A stretch of DNA of 55,536 nt, from contig JAADGH010000153.1 in NCBI GenBank assembly GCA_013152475.1, forward strand, positions 1 to 55,536, given 5' to 3'. Of the stretch, positions 7,528-16,203 are shown piece by piece (position 1 is the stretch's first letter; the number at the start of each line of letters is the position of its first letter). A program made the translations under genes and the position numbers. The notes under the pieces are model-generated. The model was not told where the DNA came from and made no database searches. It saw only the letters and a program-made list of their open reading frames with translations. The DNA is from Planctomycetota bacterium. GTDB lineage: Bacteria; Planctomycetota; Brocadiia; JAADGH01.

Positions 7528-10500
7528 TCAGACCTTCTCGATCTTGACAAACGTATCGTAGAACGACGCGCTGCCTCCGATCGGGTCGGTGAGGCAAACA
7601 TTGCCGATGGAGGTGTCCTCTCGGAACGCGGGGTTCACCACCGGACCGCCGCCTCGGGACGGATCGCCTTTCACCAACTGCCCGTCGATCTCCACATCAT
7701 GGGACCCATAGGCCCAGTGGCCCCGGTGCCATGGAACGGCCACGACACCGGGCCGGATGCCCTCGATGACCTCGACCTTGCCTTCGATACGGATGGTCCG
7801 GTTCGCGCCATCCCCCAGCGGAACACACCCTTCCGGGTTTGTCTGGGACTTGACACGGATGGCGTCGCCCTTCTTGATGCCGAGCCGGTTTGCATCCTGC
7901 CTGTTCAGCAAGATCGGGTTTATCATCAGAATCTCCCGCAGCCACGGGTCGGCCGGACGCGTCCGGGAATGGCCGCCGAGAATGTCCTTGAACGTGATCA
8001 GGTGCATATCGAAGCCCGTGTCCTTGATGCGGTTGCCCTTGGCGTCTGTCACCGGTTCATATTTCGGCAGCCCGTCGAAGTATTCGCCGGTCATGGTGTT
8101 CTTGGTCATCGCCACGGGTTCGCAGAACAGGTTGAAGTGGCCCTTCCACGCGTGCTGCTGGACGTTGCCTTTGTATCGTTTCTCCCAGTCCATGAAGTGG
8201 CCGCCGCGGTTCAGCACATAGACGGCGCGCCTCCAGTATTTCTCGCCGGCGGCCTTTTTCCACCTCTCCGGATCGAAGACGGCCTTGGGCAAATGACGTC
8301 TGGCCTTGACGAACAGGGCCATTTCCTTCTCATCCGCCTCCGGTACGGCATCCTTCGGCCGCTTGTTCTCATCCAATTTGTCCCCCATAGCCATGTTCAC
8401 CACGGCCTTGAGGAACCAGTCCTCGATGCGGTTGAAGGCCATGCCCTTCCCAAAACCATCGGCGCCGAAGCCGGAGAGCCCCAATTGCTTGCCAACGGCA
8501 ATCAGGAAGGTCTCCATACAAATCGGCATTTCGTGGCCATCCACCTTTACGATGTCGGTCGCCGGGGCCACGACGGGCTGTCGAACCTTGCTCACCGTGG
8601 TGAGCACCGCAGGCGTGGTGTGCGGCGTGCCCCACCGCTCCCAAACGGAGCGATCGGGGATGATGTAATCGGCGTACATGGATGTCTCGCCGATAACGAT
8701 ATCCGAGGCGATGAAGAGCGGAATCTTGCTCGTGTCCTTCAGTATGGCGATCAATTTGTGACCCACCGGGGAGGAGAATACCGGTGTTCCCTTGTGCAGA
8801 AACAGACAGCCAATGGAATAGGGATACCCATCTCCCGCGGAGGGGATGATTTCCTGGTAGAGATTTCCCGTAAAGGGAAAGAAGGGGCGCTTGGCCTTGT
8901 TCGGGTACCCTTCAAAGAGGGTGGTTTCCTCATATTTGTCCTTTTCCCTGTTGCTCCGAATGCCAAAGGCCGTCAGCTTGTTCGGGTGCATCTTCTTGAA
9001 GTTATATGGGTTCGCGTCCTTGCCACCGGTTTCGTGATAATGGCCGCCCCCTTCGGTGAGGCCGCCCTTCCAGCCGGAGTTTCCTATAAGAACGTTCAGG
9101 ACAACCAGGGTGCGAGAGGCGTGGTAGCCGTTGGTGTGCTGCACCGGCCCGCGGTAGAACTCGGCGGCGGCCTTCTTGCCGTGCGAGGTGAACTCCCTGG
9201 CGAGGTCCACGATATCCGATTCGGCCACGCCGCAGATCTCGGCATATTCCTTGATCTCTTTCTCGAAGGCGCGTTCTTTGAGGCACTGGAAGGCGGTTTT
9301 CGCCTCGATGCCGTCCTTCTTGAACTCCGCGAGCAGATCGCCCTGGATCGCGCTTTTCTCGTCGCTGGGGTTGACGGCCACCGGTTTGTCCCCCTGCATT
9401 GCGACCAACTGGTGCTCCGTGCCGATGCCGATCTCCTTCGCCCGGAGATAGACCGCCGGCCGGCCGTTGTCGAGCTTGACCAGAAGCGTCGAGGTGCTCC
9501 AGGCGGTCTCGCCGGCGGCAGTCGCCGCCGCCTTGTTTGCATTGCGGAGGAATTTGGCGTCGTACCGCTTATTTGCGATGATCCATCGGATCATTCCGAG
9601 GGCAAACGCGGCGTCCGTGCCGGGCTTGATCGGGATCCATGTGTCCGCCTTTCCCGCGGTTCGCGACAGGCGGGGGTCCACGACAGCATATTTGAAGTTG
9701 TGCTCAACGGATGCGTTGGACGTGAGACCCGCCAGGAGAGGAGGGCCGAAGTTCGCCTCCGACACGCCCGTGCCGAAGAAGATGACATACTCCGCATTCT
9801 CGAAGTCCGGCTTCATGTGGTGTTTGCCCTTTTGCCACTTGCCGTCCTTGTACTGGTGCGTGGTCTGCTGGTAGCCGATGTGGTGGCTCTGCTCGCAAAT
9901 GGTCGTGTGTTCAAAGCAGTTGATCGACCCGAAGGAATCGTTCGTGAACCGCTTCATCAACTCCTTCCGTCCGTGCTCGATACGCCCGGCCTGGAACACG
10001 AACCGGTTGTTCTTCGGGCCGAGGTCCGGATGATCCGGGTCGATCAAGACGTCCAGGTTCGCCTTATGCTTTGCCTTGAATTCGGCCACGGTCATCTTCT
10101 TTTTCTTCACCAGCGCCACATCATCGGCCATGGCCTTGGCCACCGCAGGGTCTCTCAGGACACAGAGGTCTTTCAAGCCTTTCACTTCCCCTTCGCCAAA
10201 GAGATTGCCGCCGTTGCAGATCTCTTTGATCGCGTCGTTGAACTCCATCGTTTTCCATTTTCCCGACGCACGGGGACCCACGCGCTTGAGGACCTTGCGC
10301 AGTCGGTACGGGTCATAATTTGTCTGAATCCCCGCCTGGCCCTTGGGGCAAATCTTGCCATCCACCTTGGCGGCCTTTGCCAAGTCGTCCTTGTAGGGCA
10401 CATTCGGAAAAAGCGCTTGCGGGCAGTAGGGGTTGCCGTCGATCTTGACCAGGACGGCCTCGGTCTCGCTTGTTCGATAGAGTTTGCATTTGATCGGACA

Positions 10501-10713
10501 GGCGGTGTGGCACTGGAGGCAGGCGCTGTAGATGATGTTTTCGGCCTCCCCGGGCTGGTACTCATAGTCCGTGTCATCCAGGGCCGACGCCTCCGCCTCG
10601 CGCCCGAGACATTCCAAGAGCCCGCAGACTGCGGCGCCGGCGGCGCCCAGAAGGGCAGACGACTTCAAGAATTCTCGCCGCCGATGTTGTTCCTTCTTCT
10701 GTTCCTCGTGCAT
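7528..10713 (-). CDS. Tat-exported molybdopterin oxidoreductase catalytic subunit (TtrA/SrdA/ArrA-like group)
   Basis: The 1061-residue product begins with a twin-arginine signal (RRREFLKSSALLGAAG), so it is folded with cofactor and exported. The [4Fe-4S] motif is C65-x2-C68-x3-C72 with the fourth Cys at 122 (KICPKGQAG). The 49-residue gap before the last Cys is longer than usual. The likely Mo ligand is C273 in EHTTICEQSHH, where DMSO-reductase-family enzymes place Cys, Ser or SeC. Downstream are dinucleotide-pterin segments (FFGTGVSEANFGP, WIPIKPGTDAAFALGM) and a C-terminal MopB barrel (RVKSQTNPEG). Size, Cys ligand and the Fe-S/NrfD/Mo gene order fit tetrathionate, selenate and arsenic oxidoreductases. 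The substrate cannot be fixed from sequence alone. The ATG at 10713 follows GGAGAG and starts the Tat signal. Confidence 0.85.
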   Translation of the reverse strand: MHEEQKKEQHRRREFLKSSALLGAAGAAVCGLLECLGREAEASALDDTDYEYQPGEAENIIYSACLQCHTACPIKCKLYRTSETEAVLVKIDGNPYCPQALFPNVPYKDDLAKAAKVDGKICPKGQAGIQTNYDPYRLRKVLKRVGPRASGKWKTMEFNDAIKEICNGGNLFGEGEVKGLKDLCVLRDPAVAKAMADDVALVKKKKMTVAEFKAKHKANLDVLIDPDHPDLGPKNNRFVFQAGRIEHGRKELMKRFTNDSFGSINCFEHTTICEQSHHIGYQQTTHQYKDGKWQKGKHHMKPDFENAEYVIFFGTGVSEANFGPPLLAGLTSNASVEHNFKYAVVDPRLSRTAGKADTWIPIKPGTDAAFALGMIRWIIANKRYDAKFLRNANKAAATAAGETAWSTSTLLVKLDNGRPAVYLRAKEIGIGTEHQLVAMQGDKPVAVNPSDEKSAIQGDLLAEFKKDGIEAKTAFQCLKERAFEKEIKEYAEICGVAESDIVDLAREFTSHGKKAAAEFYRGPVQHTNGYHASRTLVVLNVLIGNSGWKGGLTEGGGHYHETGGKDANPYNFKKMHPNKLTAFGIRSNREKDKYEETTLFEGYPNKAKRPFFPFTGNLYQEIIPSAGDGYPYSIGCLFLHKGTPVFSSPVGHKLIAILKDTSKIPLFIASDIVIGETSMYADYIIPDRSVWERWGTPHTTPAVLTTVSKVRQPVVAPATDIVKVDGHEMPICMETFLIAVGKQLGLSGFGADGFGKGMAFNRIEDWFLKAVVNMAMGDKLDENKRPKDAVPEADEKEMALFVKARRHLPKAVFDPERWKKAAGEKYWRRAVYVLNRGGHFMDWEKRYKGNVQQHAWKGHFNLFCEPVAMTKNTMTGEYFDGLPKYEPVTDAKGNRIKDTGFDMHLITFKDILGGHSRTRPADPWLREILMINPILLNRQDANRLGIKKGDAIRVKSQTNPEGCVPLGDGANRTIRIEGKVEVIEGIRPGVVAVPWHRGHWAYGSHDVEIDGQLVKGDPSRGGGPVVNPAFREDTSIGNVCLTDPIGGSASFYDTFVKIEKV

Positions 10714-10741
10714 CTTTTTCTCTCCGTCGAAAGGGTCCGGG

Positions 10742-12019
10742 TCAATTCTCTTCGGGGGTGACGTGTTCGAGGGGCAGCAGCCACTTCCCCAAAATGAACG
10801 CCCACACGCCGATCGCCACAATGCCGATGTTTGTCAACCATTCAGAAAGGGATGGGAAATATCCCCGTAACCAGCGCGCCTGGTGGTATACGTCGGGCAG
10901 GGATGAAAACTCCGGCTGAATGAGCGGCGGGATGATGATGTTGAGCCGGACGGCTATGATGCCGATCACGATCAGCAACCCGCCGATCCCGAGCCAGGTC
11001 ACATGGTTCTTGGTTTTCGGGTGGAGCACGATGAAGAGGGGAATGGCCGCGCCAAGGAAGATCTGAAAGCCCCAGAACACAAAGGCGTAAGGCCCGAAGA
11101 ACATTTCGGCGTAGGCCTCTGCGTGGTCCGGTATGCCGCCATAAAATGTTACGAGGGACTCGGCGACCAGGAGAAAAAGATCCAAACAGAGGACGCCTGC
11201 GGTGAGGACGGCGAGGCTGCGAATCAGCCCCGGGTTCTTCCTCCCACTTTTCGAGAAAAACGCCATCAGAAATGTCAGCAGTCCCCCGCCGGATACAACG
11301 GCGGAAACCAGGAACACGAAGGGGAACAGGCCCGTGTACCAAATAGGCCTGGCCTTGACTACGGCAAACAGGGCCCCTGTGCCGCCGTGCACACAAATGG
11401 CGACGGGGATGCCGATCATCGCCAGGAGGATCACCGTTTTCGATCCCTTCGCCTTATTCTCTTCCGTCAGGTCTTTCTTGCCAAGCGCAAGCAACCGCGC
11501 AATACGCCCCACGATTCCCGCCTTCTTGCCTTGCGCAATCAGGTCTTCGCGAAGCAACAGATATAGCTCAGGGAGGAGGATAAGGATGTAAAGCGTGTAA
11601 AAGACCGCCATCCAGGCCAGAAGCGAGGTCGGGTTCCAGTTCACGATGAGTCGCCACATTCGCTCCGGATGACCGAGGTCCAGGAGGATGCAGCCCCCTC
11701 CAACCATGAGACAGATAATGGCCTGGAACACCGCCACCCGGCCGGCCTCTTCGAAACGCTTGACCTTGAACACGTAAATCAAGGAAGAGATCAAGAATGA
11801 GCCGGCGGAGAGACCGATAAAGTAGATGTACATGGTCACCCCCAAGCCCCACGGCACGAGTTGAGTCAGGTTGGTGTCCATTAACCTCGATCGCGCAAGG
11901 AAGGTCTCGATGAGGGCCCCCCCGCCGATGAGGGTGCACGCGATGAGCGCGAGAAAAAAAACGGTCTTTGCGGCTACTCTCCCGCCCTTTTGATCCAAGA
12001 CGGCTTCGGTTGTGGACAT
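10742..12019 (-). CDS. NrfD/PsrC/TtrC-type membrane subunit, copy 1
   Basis: The 425-residue integral membrane protein has about ten hydrophobic segments. NrfD-family subunits exchange electrons between the quinone pool and a periplasmic Fe-S subunit (family knowledge). Recognisable segments are NLTQLVPWGLGVTMYIYFIG, LLDLGHPERMWRL and VHGGTGALFAVVKARPIWYT. It lies between the Fe-S and Mo-enzyme genes, ten bases after the former, completing a three-subunit complex. A paralogue at 26626-27891 is roughly three-quarters identical by eye. The extra length compared with TtrC (about 340 residues) lies partly in a charged loop around residues 170-200 and in additional C-terminal helices. Confidence 0.88.
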   Translation of the reverse strand: MSTTEAVLDQKGGRVAAKTVFFLALIACTLIGGGALIETFLARSRLMDTNLTQLVPWGLGVTMYIYFIGLSAGSFLISSLIYVFKVKRFEEAGRVAVFQAIICLMVGGGCILLDLGHPERMWRLIVNWNPTSLLAWMAVFYTLYILILLPELYLLLREDLIAQGKKAGIVGRIARLLALGKKDLTEENKAKGSKTVILLAMIGIPVAICVHGGTGALFAVVKARPIWYTGLFPFVFLVSAVVSGGGLLTFLMAFFSKSGRKNPGLIRSLAVLTAGVLCLDLFLLVAESLVTFYGGIPDHAEAYAEMFFGPYAFVFWGFQIFLGAAIPLFIVLHPKTKNHVTWLGIGGLLIVIGIIAVRLNIIIPPLIQPEFSSLPDVYHQARWLRGYFPSLSEWLTNIGIVAIGVWAFILGKWLLPLEHVTPEEN

Positions 12020-12028
12020 GTGGACCTC

Positions 12029-12784
12029 CTATTCCAAATAGTACACAGAGGGCTCATTGCCCAGATGTTCCTTGAGTCGCATATGGCCTCTCTTGGCGAT
12101 CAGTTGGCGAAGCTCCCCGTTCGGGTCATTCAAATTCCCGAAGTGAATCGCCCGGCCAATGCAAGTGGCGGCACATGCCGGGAGCAGCCCTTTCTTTACT
12201 CGATGCAAACAGAAGGAGCACTTCCGGACGTTGCCGATGGGCGACGTGCGCCGGCGGCGGACCCGGTTCTGCCCCCACTCGGGAGACGGGGTGGCCTCAT
12301 ACTGGGTCGGCTCGGCGGCCTGTAGCTTGTCGCCGGGGAGGCCCTTCTTGTCGTGATAGTTGTACCCATAGTCAAAACATCTTGCGCCGTAAGGGCAGGC
12401 GGTGATGCAGTACCTGCATCCGATGCACTTGTCGTAGTTGATCGCCACGATGCCGTCCTCCCGGTGGTAGGTCGCCCCCGTGGGACAGACCTTTACACAG
12501 GAGGAAAACTTACACTGCATGCACGGCCTCGACAAAAAGCGCCGTCGGACAGTGGGATACTCCCCCTCCTCCCATTCCATCACCACGTTGTAGGCAACCC
12601 CCGGCGGCGTGTGGTTCTCCGCCTTGCACGCCGCCACACAGGCCTTGCAGCCGACGCACTTCTTCAGGTCAATCACCATGCCATATCTCACCTTCCCCTC
12701 TTTCGGGGCGGCGCAACCGACTGCGCTCGCCACAGCGCCAACGGCCGCGCCCTTCAAGAACTTGCGCCTCGATTCCTCCATCAT
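12029..12784 (-). CDS. Periplasmic four-cluster ferredoxin subunit (TtrB/PsrB/NrfC type)
   Basis: The 251-residue product carries a twin-arginine-like leader (SRRKFLKGAAVG) and four cysteine motifs: CVGCKACVAAC, CMQCKFSSCVKVCP, CIGCRYCITACPYGAR and CSFCLHRVKKGLLPAC with CAATC. This is the pattern of the four-[4Fe-4S] electron-transfer subunits that link NrfD-type quinol proteins with Mo enzymes. The ATG at 12784 was chosen because GAGGA lies six bases upstream; the longer frame would start at GTG 12790, inside that spacing. It is the first gene of the long run to 778, and a sigma-54-type promoter lies about 70 bases upstream. Confidence 0.9.
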   Translation of the reverse strand: MMEESRRKFLKGAAVGAVASAVGCAAPKEGKVRYGMVIDLKKCVGCKACVAACKAENHTPPGVAYNVVMEWEEGEYPTVRRRFLSRPCMQCKFSSCVKVCPTGATYHREDGIVAINYDKCIGCRYCITACPYGARCFDYGYNYHDKKGLPGDKLQAAEPTQYEATPSPEWGQNRVRRRRTSPIGNVRKCSFCLHRVKKGLLPACAATCIGRAIHFGNLNDPNGELRQLIAKRGHMRLKEHLGNEPSVYYLE

Positions 12785-12868
12785 GCGCACTCCTCAATCG
12801 CAACGGAAAAGGTTCCTGTCGAATTCAGACAAAACCGGCGCACACTCCCCACTAAGATTGTCTCAGTG

Positions 12869-12885
12869 CGCAAATCACAGGCCAA
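12869..12885 (-). promoter_or_regulatory. Sigma-54 (-24/-12) promoter of the Mo-enzyme operon
   Basis: On the minus strand the sequence is TTGGCCTGTGATTTGCG. The GG and GC dinucleotides are exactly ten bases apart and the TTGC box is intact, against the consensus YTGGCACGNNNNTTGCW. The predicted start of transcription is near 12858, leaving a leader of about 70 bases before the ATG at 12784. A NtrC-type activator gene lies immediately upstream. Confidence 0.7.
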
Positions 12886-12928
12886 GGGCGGAAGGGAAGC
12901 CCGGCAATTGTCACAGCCTGTTTGTTGG

Positions 12929-12950
12929 CAAGCAGATACGAGGATGCTTG
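12929..12950. promoter_or_regulatory. Dyad upstream of the sigma-54 promoter (candidate activator site)
   Basis: CAAGCA and TGCTTG form perfect six-base arms around a ten-base spacer, about 70-90 bases upstream of the predicted transcription start of the Mo-enzyme operon. Position and symmetry fit an enhancer-type activator site. The motif is not obviously shared with the other sigma-54 promoters of the window, so this is tentative. Confidence 0.3.
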
Positions 12951-13027
12951 TTTGGGGGATGCGGGGCGGCTGCGCTTCGACCGGTGGACGGACTTCCGCC
13001 CGATTGATCGGAAACCCGCCTGCTCGG

Positions 13028-14404
13028 TCAGTCGCCGAGGAGGCCGAATTTTATCAATTTGTCTCGGAGGGTGCTTTTGGGAATGCCGAGGGATCGGGCC
13101 ATTTTTGCCTGGTTGCCGGAATACTTCCGTTGGGCTCGCTGAAGCAGCCGGCGTTCCATAGCGGCCAGGGCATCCGGCAAAGAGACGGTCCCGGAAAGGA
13201 GAGGCCCGCCCTCCAGATCGGCGCCGTCTTTCTGGGTCGGATCGAGGATGGATTCGGGCAGGTCGGCAAGGGAGAACTGCGGCGATGTGGCAAAGGCCAC
13301 GGCATGTTCGATCGCGTTCTCCAGCTCGCGAACGTTGCCGGGCCACGGATAGTCGAGCAGGACTCGACAGACGTCGGGGGGAAGGGGATCTCCCGACATC
13401 TTTCGAGATCGATCATGTTTCAGGACAAAATGACGAGCAAGGGGGATGATGTCTGTCGGCCTCTCGCGCAGGGGGGGCACGACGATCGGTATCACGCTCA
13501 CGCGATAGTAGAGGTCTTCGCGAAACCTATTCCGGGCGATGAGTTCCGCGAGGTCTTGCTTTGTGGCGGCCACGACGCGCACATCCACACTCAAGGTCTC
13601 CTCTCCTCCCACCCGCTCAAATTCCTTCTCTTGGAGGACCCGGAGAATTTTCACCTGAAGCGAGAGCGGAATGTCATCAATATCGTCGAGGAATATCGTC
13701 CCGCCGTCGGCCAGCTCAAACCGTCCCCGCTTCTGACGAGTTGCCCCGGTGAACGCCCCCTTTTCATGGCCGAAAAGTTCGCTTTCGAGGAGTTCTTCGT
13801 TCAAAGAGGCGCACGATACCTTGACAAGCGGGCCGTCTTTTCTCGATCCCCGCGCGTGGAGGGCCTTGGCGGCCATTTCCTTCCCGGTGCCCGTTTCGCC
13901 GCACAGAAGCACAGTGCTTTCGTTGTCGGCGACCATATCGAGCGTTTCGAACACGGCCCGCATGGCCTCGCTCTTCCCGATCATCTCGTGGAAGCCCGGG
14001 CGGGCGCTCAGCTCCTGCCTCAGGATGGCGTTTTCTTTTTTTTCCCGAAGGTACTCGCCGAGGCGGTCGAGCTTCACGAGAAGCTCATCCCCGGAGAAGG
14101 GCTTGGCGAGGTAGTCATACGCCCCCCTGCGCATGGCCTCTACCGCCGTGTCGATGGAGCCGTAGGCCGTCATCATGATGACGGTCGTCTCCGGCATCTC
14201 TTCCTTGGTCCGCGCCAGCAGTTCCAGACCGTCCATGGCGGGCATCCGGATGTCAGCCAGCATGACGTCCGGCGCGAAGCGCACCAGCAGTTCCAGGGCC
14301 GCCTCGGCGTCATCGGCGGCAGCCACTTCGTGACCCGCGTCCTGGAGCTGGGTCTCCAGGGTCATACGCTTCAGTTTTTCGTCGTCCACAATAAGTACGC
14401 GCAT
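13028..14404 (-). CDS. NtrC-type sigma-54-dependent response regulator, system 1
   Basis: The 458-residue activator has an N-terminal receiver (DD at 7-8, phosphoacceptor D51 in MLADIRMP, Lys in YLAKPFS). A AAA+ domain follows with Walker A GETGTGKE (169-176) and the sigma-54 contact loop GAFTGA (216-221). Further on come the Walker B region GTIFLDDIDDIP, the R-finger region [11 protein letters not shown] and a Fis-type helix-turn-helix at the end (QAKMARSLGIPKSTLRDKLI). It is therefore competent to activate sigma-54 promoters, such as the one found 150 bases beyond its own stop codon and the one before the modA-like gene. It starts six bases after the kinase stop codon. Its gene order with PhnD-like sensor and kinase matches AioXSR/ArxXSR systems. 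Confidence 0.92.
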   Translation of the reverse strand: MRVLIVDDEKLKRMTLETQLQDAGHEVAAADDAEAALELLVRFAPDVMLADIRMPAMDGLELLARTKEEMPETTVIMMTAYGSIDTAVEAMRRGAYDYLAKPFSGDELLVKLDRLGEYLREKKENAILRQELSARPGFHEMIGKSEAMRAVFETLDMVADNESTVLLCGETGTGKEMAAKALHARGSRKDGPLVKVSCASLNEELLESELFGHEKGAFTGATRQKRGRFELADGGTIFLDDIDDIPLSLQVKILRVLQEKEFERVGGEETLSVDVRVVAATKQDLAELIARNRFREDLYYRVSVIPIVVPPLRERPTDIIPLARHFVLKHDRSRKMSGDPLPPDVCRVLLDYPWPGNVRELENAIEHAVAFATSPQFSLADLPESILDPTQKDGADLEGGPLLSGTVSLPDALAAMERRLLQRAQRKYSGNQAKMARSLGIPKSTLRDKLIKFGLLGD

Positions 14405-14409
14405 CCCAT

Positions 14410-16203
14410 TCAGGCCTTCGGAAGAGAGATGGTTACCGTAGTGCCAATGCCAAGCTCGGAGTGGATATCAAGCGTCCCCCCGTGCTCGCGGACGACCGTC
14501 TGTGTGATGGCCAGGCCAAGCCCCGTTCCCCTGTTCGGTGGTTTTGTGGTGAAGAACGGGTCGAACACGCGTTCGAGATCCTCCGGAGAAATGCCGCATC
14601 CTGTGTCCTTTATCTTGATTGCCCACCGTCCCTCGTGCTCTTTGCCGTCGTTCAGGCTGATATCCATCTCGCCGCCGGAGGGCATGCTGTCGATGGCATT
14701 GAGCAGGAGGTTGATAAGCGCTCCCGACAGGTTTCGTGCGTCGCCCTTCATCAGGCACGGTTCTTCCGGAAGGCGCCGGTGGACGGTCACTCCGCTCTTC
14801 TCCATCCTGTGCGCAACGAGGGTCTCCGCCTCCTCAATCAGGTCCTTCACATCCACAGTGGTACGTTCCATTGCCCTCTCTCGCCCAAGGGAGAGCATAC
14901 GCTGCACCACCGATTGGATCCGCGCAAGGCCTTCGGATACAAGAGGAAGGAATTCTGCACGCCGTTCCTCGTTTGAGGGGTCTTTCTCGATGATCCGGAC
15001 CGCGTTCTGCACACCGTCGAGAGGGTTGTTGATCTCGTGGGCCACTCCCGCGGCCAGCTCGCCGATCATGGCCAGGCGCCTCGATCGCTCCAGGCCCTGC
15101 TGCATCCGCATGAGCTGGCTCACGTCCATGCTCACCTTCACGGCGCCCAGGAACTGGCCTGAATCCGTTGTCACAGGGCTGCACACCGATTCGATATGTC
15201 TGCCGTGCAGAACGATGCTGCGCCGAGCCGTCGAGTCCGGGGTCTCCACCGCCCCGCACACGCACTCAAACAAGTCCGCAACCGGGGGCGGGAATTCCAT
15301 CTCGCACACGGTGCGCCCGATCATGTCATCCGGCAGGTCGAGCATGGTCTTTGCGGCGGTGTTGACGTAGCGGCAGATGTTGTTTTCATCGACATAGATA
15401 ACGCCCTCTTCCATGTTGTCCAGGATGACCTGAATCTTCCCTCGTTCTTTCTCCAGGGCATCCATCTGCTCCGCCACTTTTGCAACCATAAGGTTGAACG
15501 AGCGGGACAGCATACCGATTTCGTCGTCGGCCTCGACTTCTACGGCGGCGCTGAAATCCCCCTCCGAAACCCGCGCGCTGGCCTCGGCAAGATCGCGGAT
15601 GGGCCGGAGGAAGAAGCCGACGGCAAGGTACAGCACCACAAACATAACAAGGAAGACCGCAATGTGTATCCCGACGCTCACCCCGAACAGCCTTCCCTGG
15701 GCCCAGGCGATCTCCTTGTCGGAGACCCCCACGTGCACACGCTCACCCCGGTCTTTCAGAATGGGATTGGAGATGTCCCACACGGTCTCCTTGCCCACCT
15801 GTAACGGCAGGACCGACGCGTCACCATGCCGTTCGCCGGACTGGCTGTGCAACGTCCCCATTCCCAAGAGGTCCTGGGGAAAGCCTCCATCGAAGGTGTG
15901 TGCGATAACCCGGGCATCGTCTCCCTGCACGAATGCATAGTGCACGTCCTCGTCGGCCTTTTTCAAGCGTTGCAGAATGTCCCGCATGCTCTGCCGATCA
16001 TCCGTGAGCAGCGGGCGGACGAGAGATTCGGCGACGTTCTCCACCTCAACGAGGCTTTTCCGCAGAAACACCTTGTCGGCCAGACGGTGGATCACTTTCC
16101 TTGTCACAACGATCATGGCGCACGCAGCCACGACGCTCAAACAGGCAAGCGCGATCATCAGTTTCTGAAATGTGCTCAGCTTTGGACTCAGGCGCATTGT
16201 CAT
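14410..16203 (-). CDS. Sensor histidine kinase (periplasmic domain-HAMP-PAS-kinase), system 1
   Basis: The 597-residue kinase has a first membrane helix at about 14-35, a periplasmic domain (40-165) with the motif IAHTFDGGFP, a second helix at about 173-200, HAMP (198-250) and PAS (about 255-365). It ends with DHp and catalytic domains carrying GVAHEINNPLDG (His near 389), NLLLNAIDSMPSGG, DTGCGIS and GTGLGLAITQ. The periplasmic motif recurs as VAHTFSGGFP in the kinase at 32180, so the two kinases are paralogues. The ATG at 16203 overlaps the stop codon of the PhnD-like gene as ATGA, which indicates translational coupling. The PAS domain could add a cytoplasmic redox input. Confidence 0.9.
   Translation of the reverse strand: MTMRLSPKLSTFQKLMIALACLSVVAACAMIVVTRKVIHRLADKVFLRKSLVEVENVAESLVRPLLTDDRQSMRDILQRLKKADEDVHYAFVQGDDARVIAHTFDGGFPQDLLGMGTLHSQSGERHGDASVLPLQVGKETVWDISNPILKDRGERVHVGVSDKEIAWAQGRLFGVSVGIHIAVFLVMFVVLYLAVGFFLRPIRDLAEASARVSEGDFSAAVEVEADDEIGMLSRSFNLMVAKVAEQMDALEKERGKIQVILDNMEEGVIYVDENNICRYVNTAAKTMLDLPDDMIGRTVCEMEFPPPVADLFECVCGAVETPDSTARRSIVLHGRHIESVCSPVTTDSGQFLGAVKVSMDVSQLMRMQQGLERSRRLAMIGELAAGVAHEINNPLDGVQNAVRIIEKDPSNEERRAEFLPLVSEGLARIQSVVQRMLSLGRERAMERTTVDVKDLIEEAETLVAHRMEKSGVTVHRRLPEEPCLMKGDARNLSGALINLLLNAIDSMPSGGEMDISLNDGKEHEGRWAIKIKDTGCGISPEDLERVFDPFFTTKPPNRGTGLGLAITQTVVREHGGTLDIHSELGIGTTVTISLPKA

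Noticed and set aside
7510..10761. A plus-strand open frame of over 1000 codons
   Set aside because: It is the mirror image of the molybdoenzyme gene in a GC-rich region. The translated sequence has no motifs, no ribosome-binding site, and a composition typical of antisense reading.
12353..15370. A plus-strand open frame of about 1000 codons
   Set aside because: It runs antisense through the Fe-S, activator and kinase genes, all of which have clear motifs on the minus strand.
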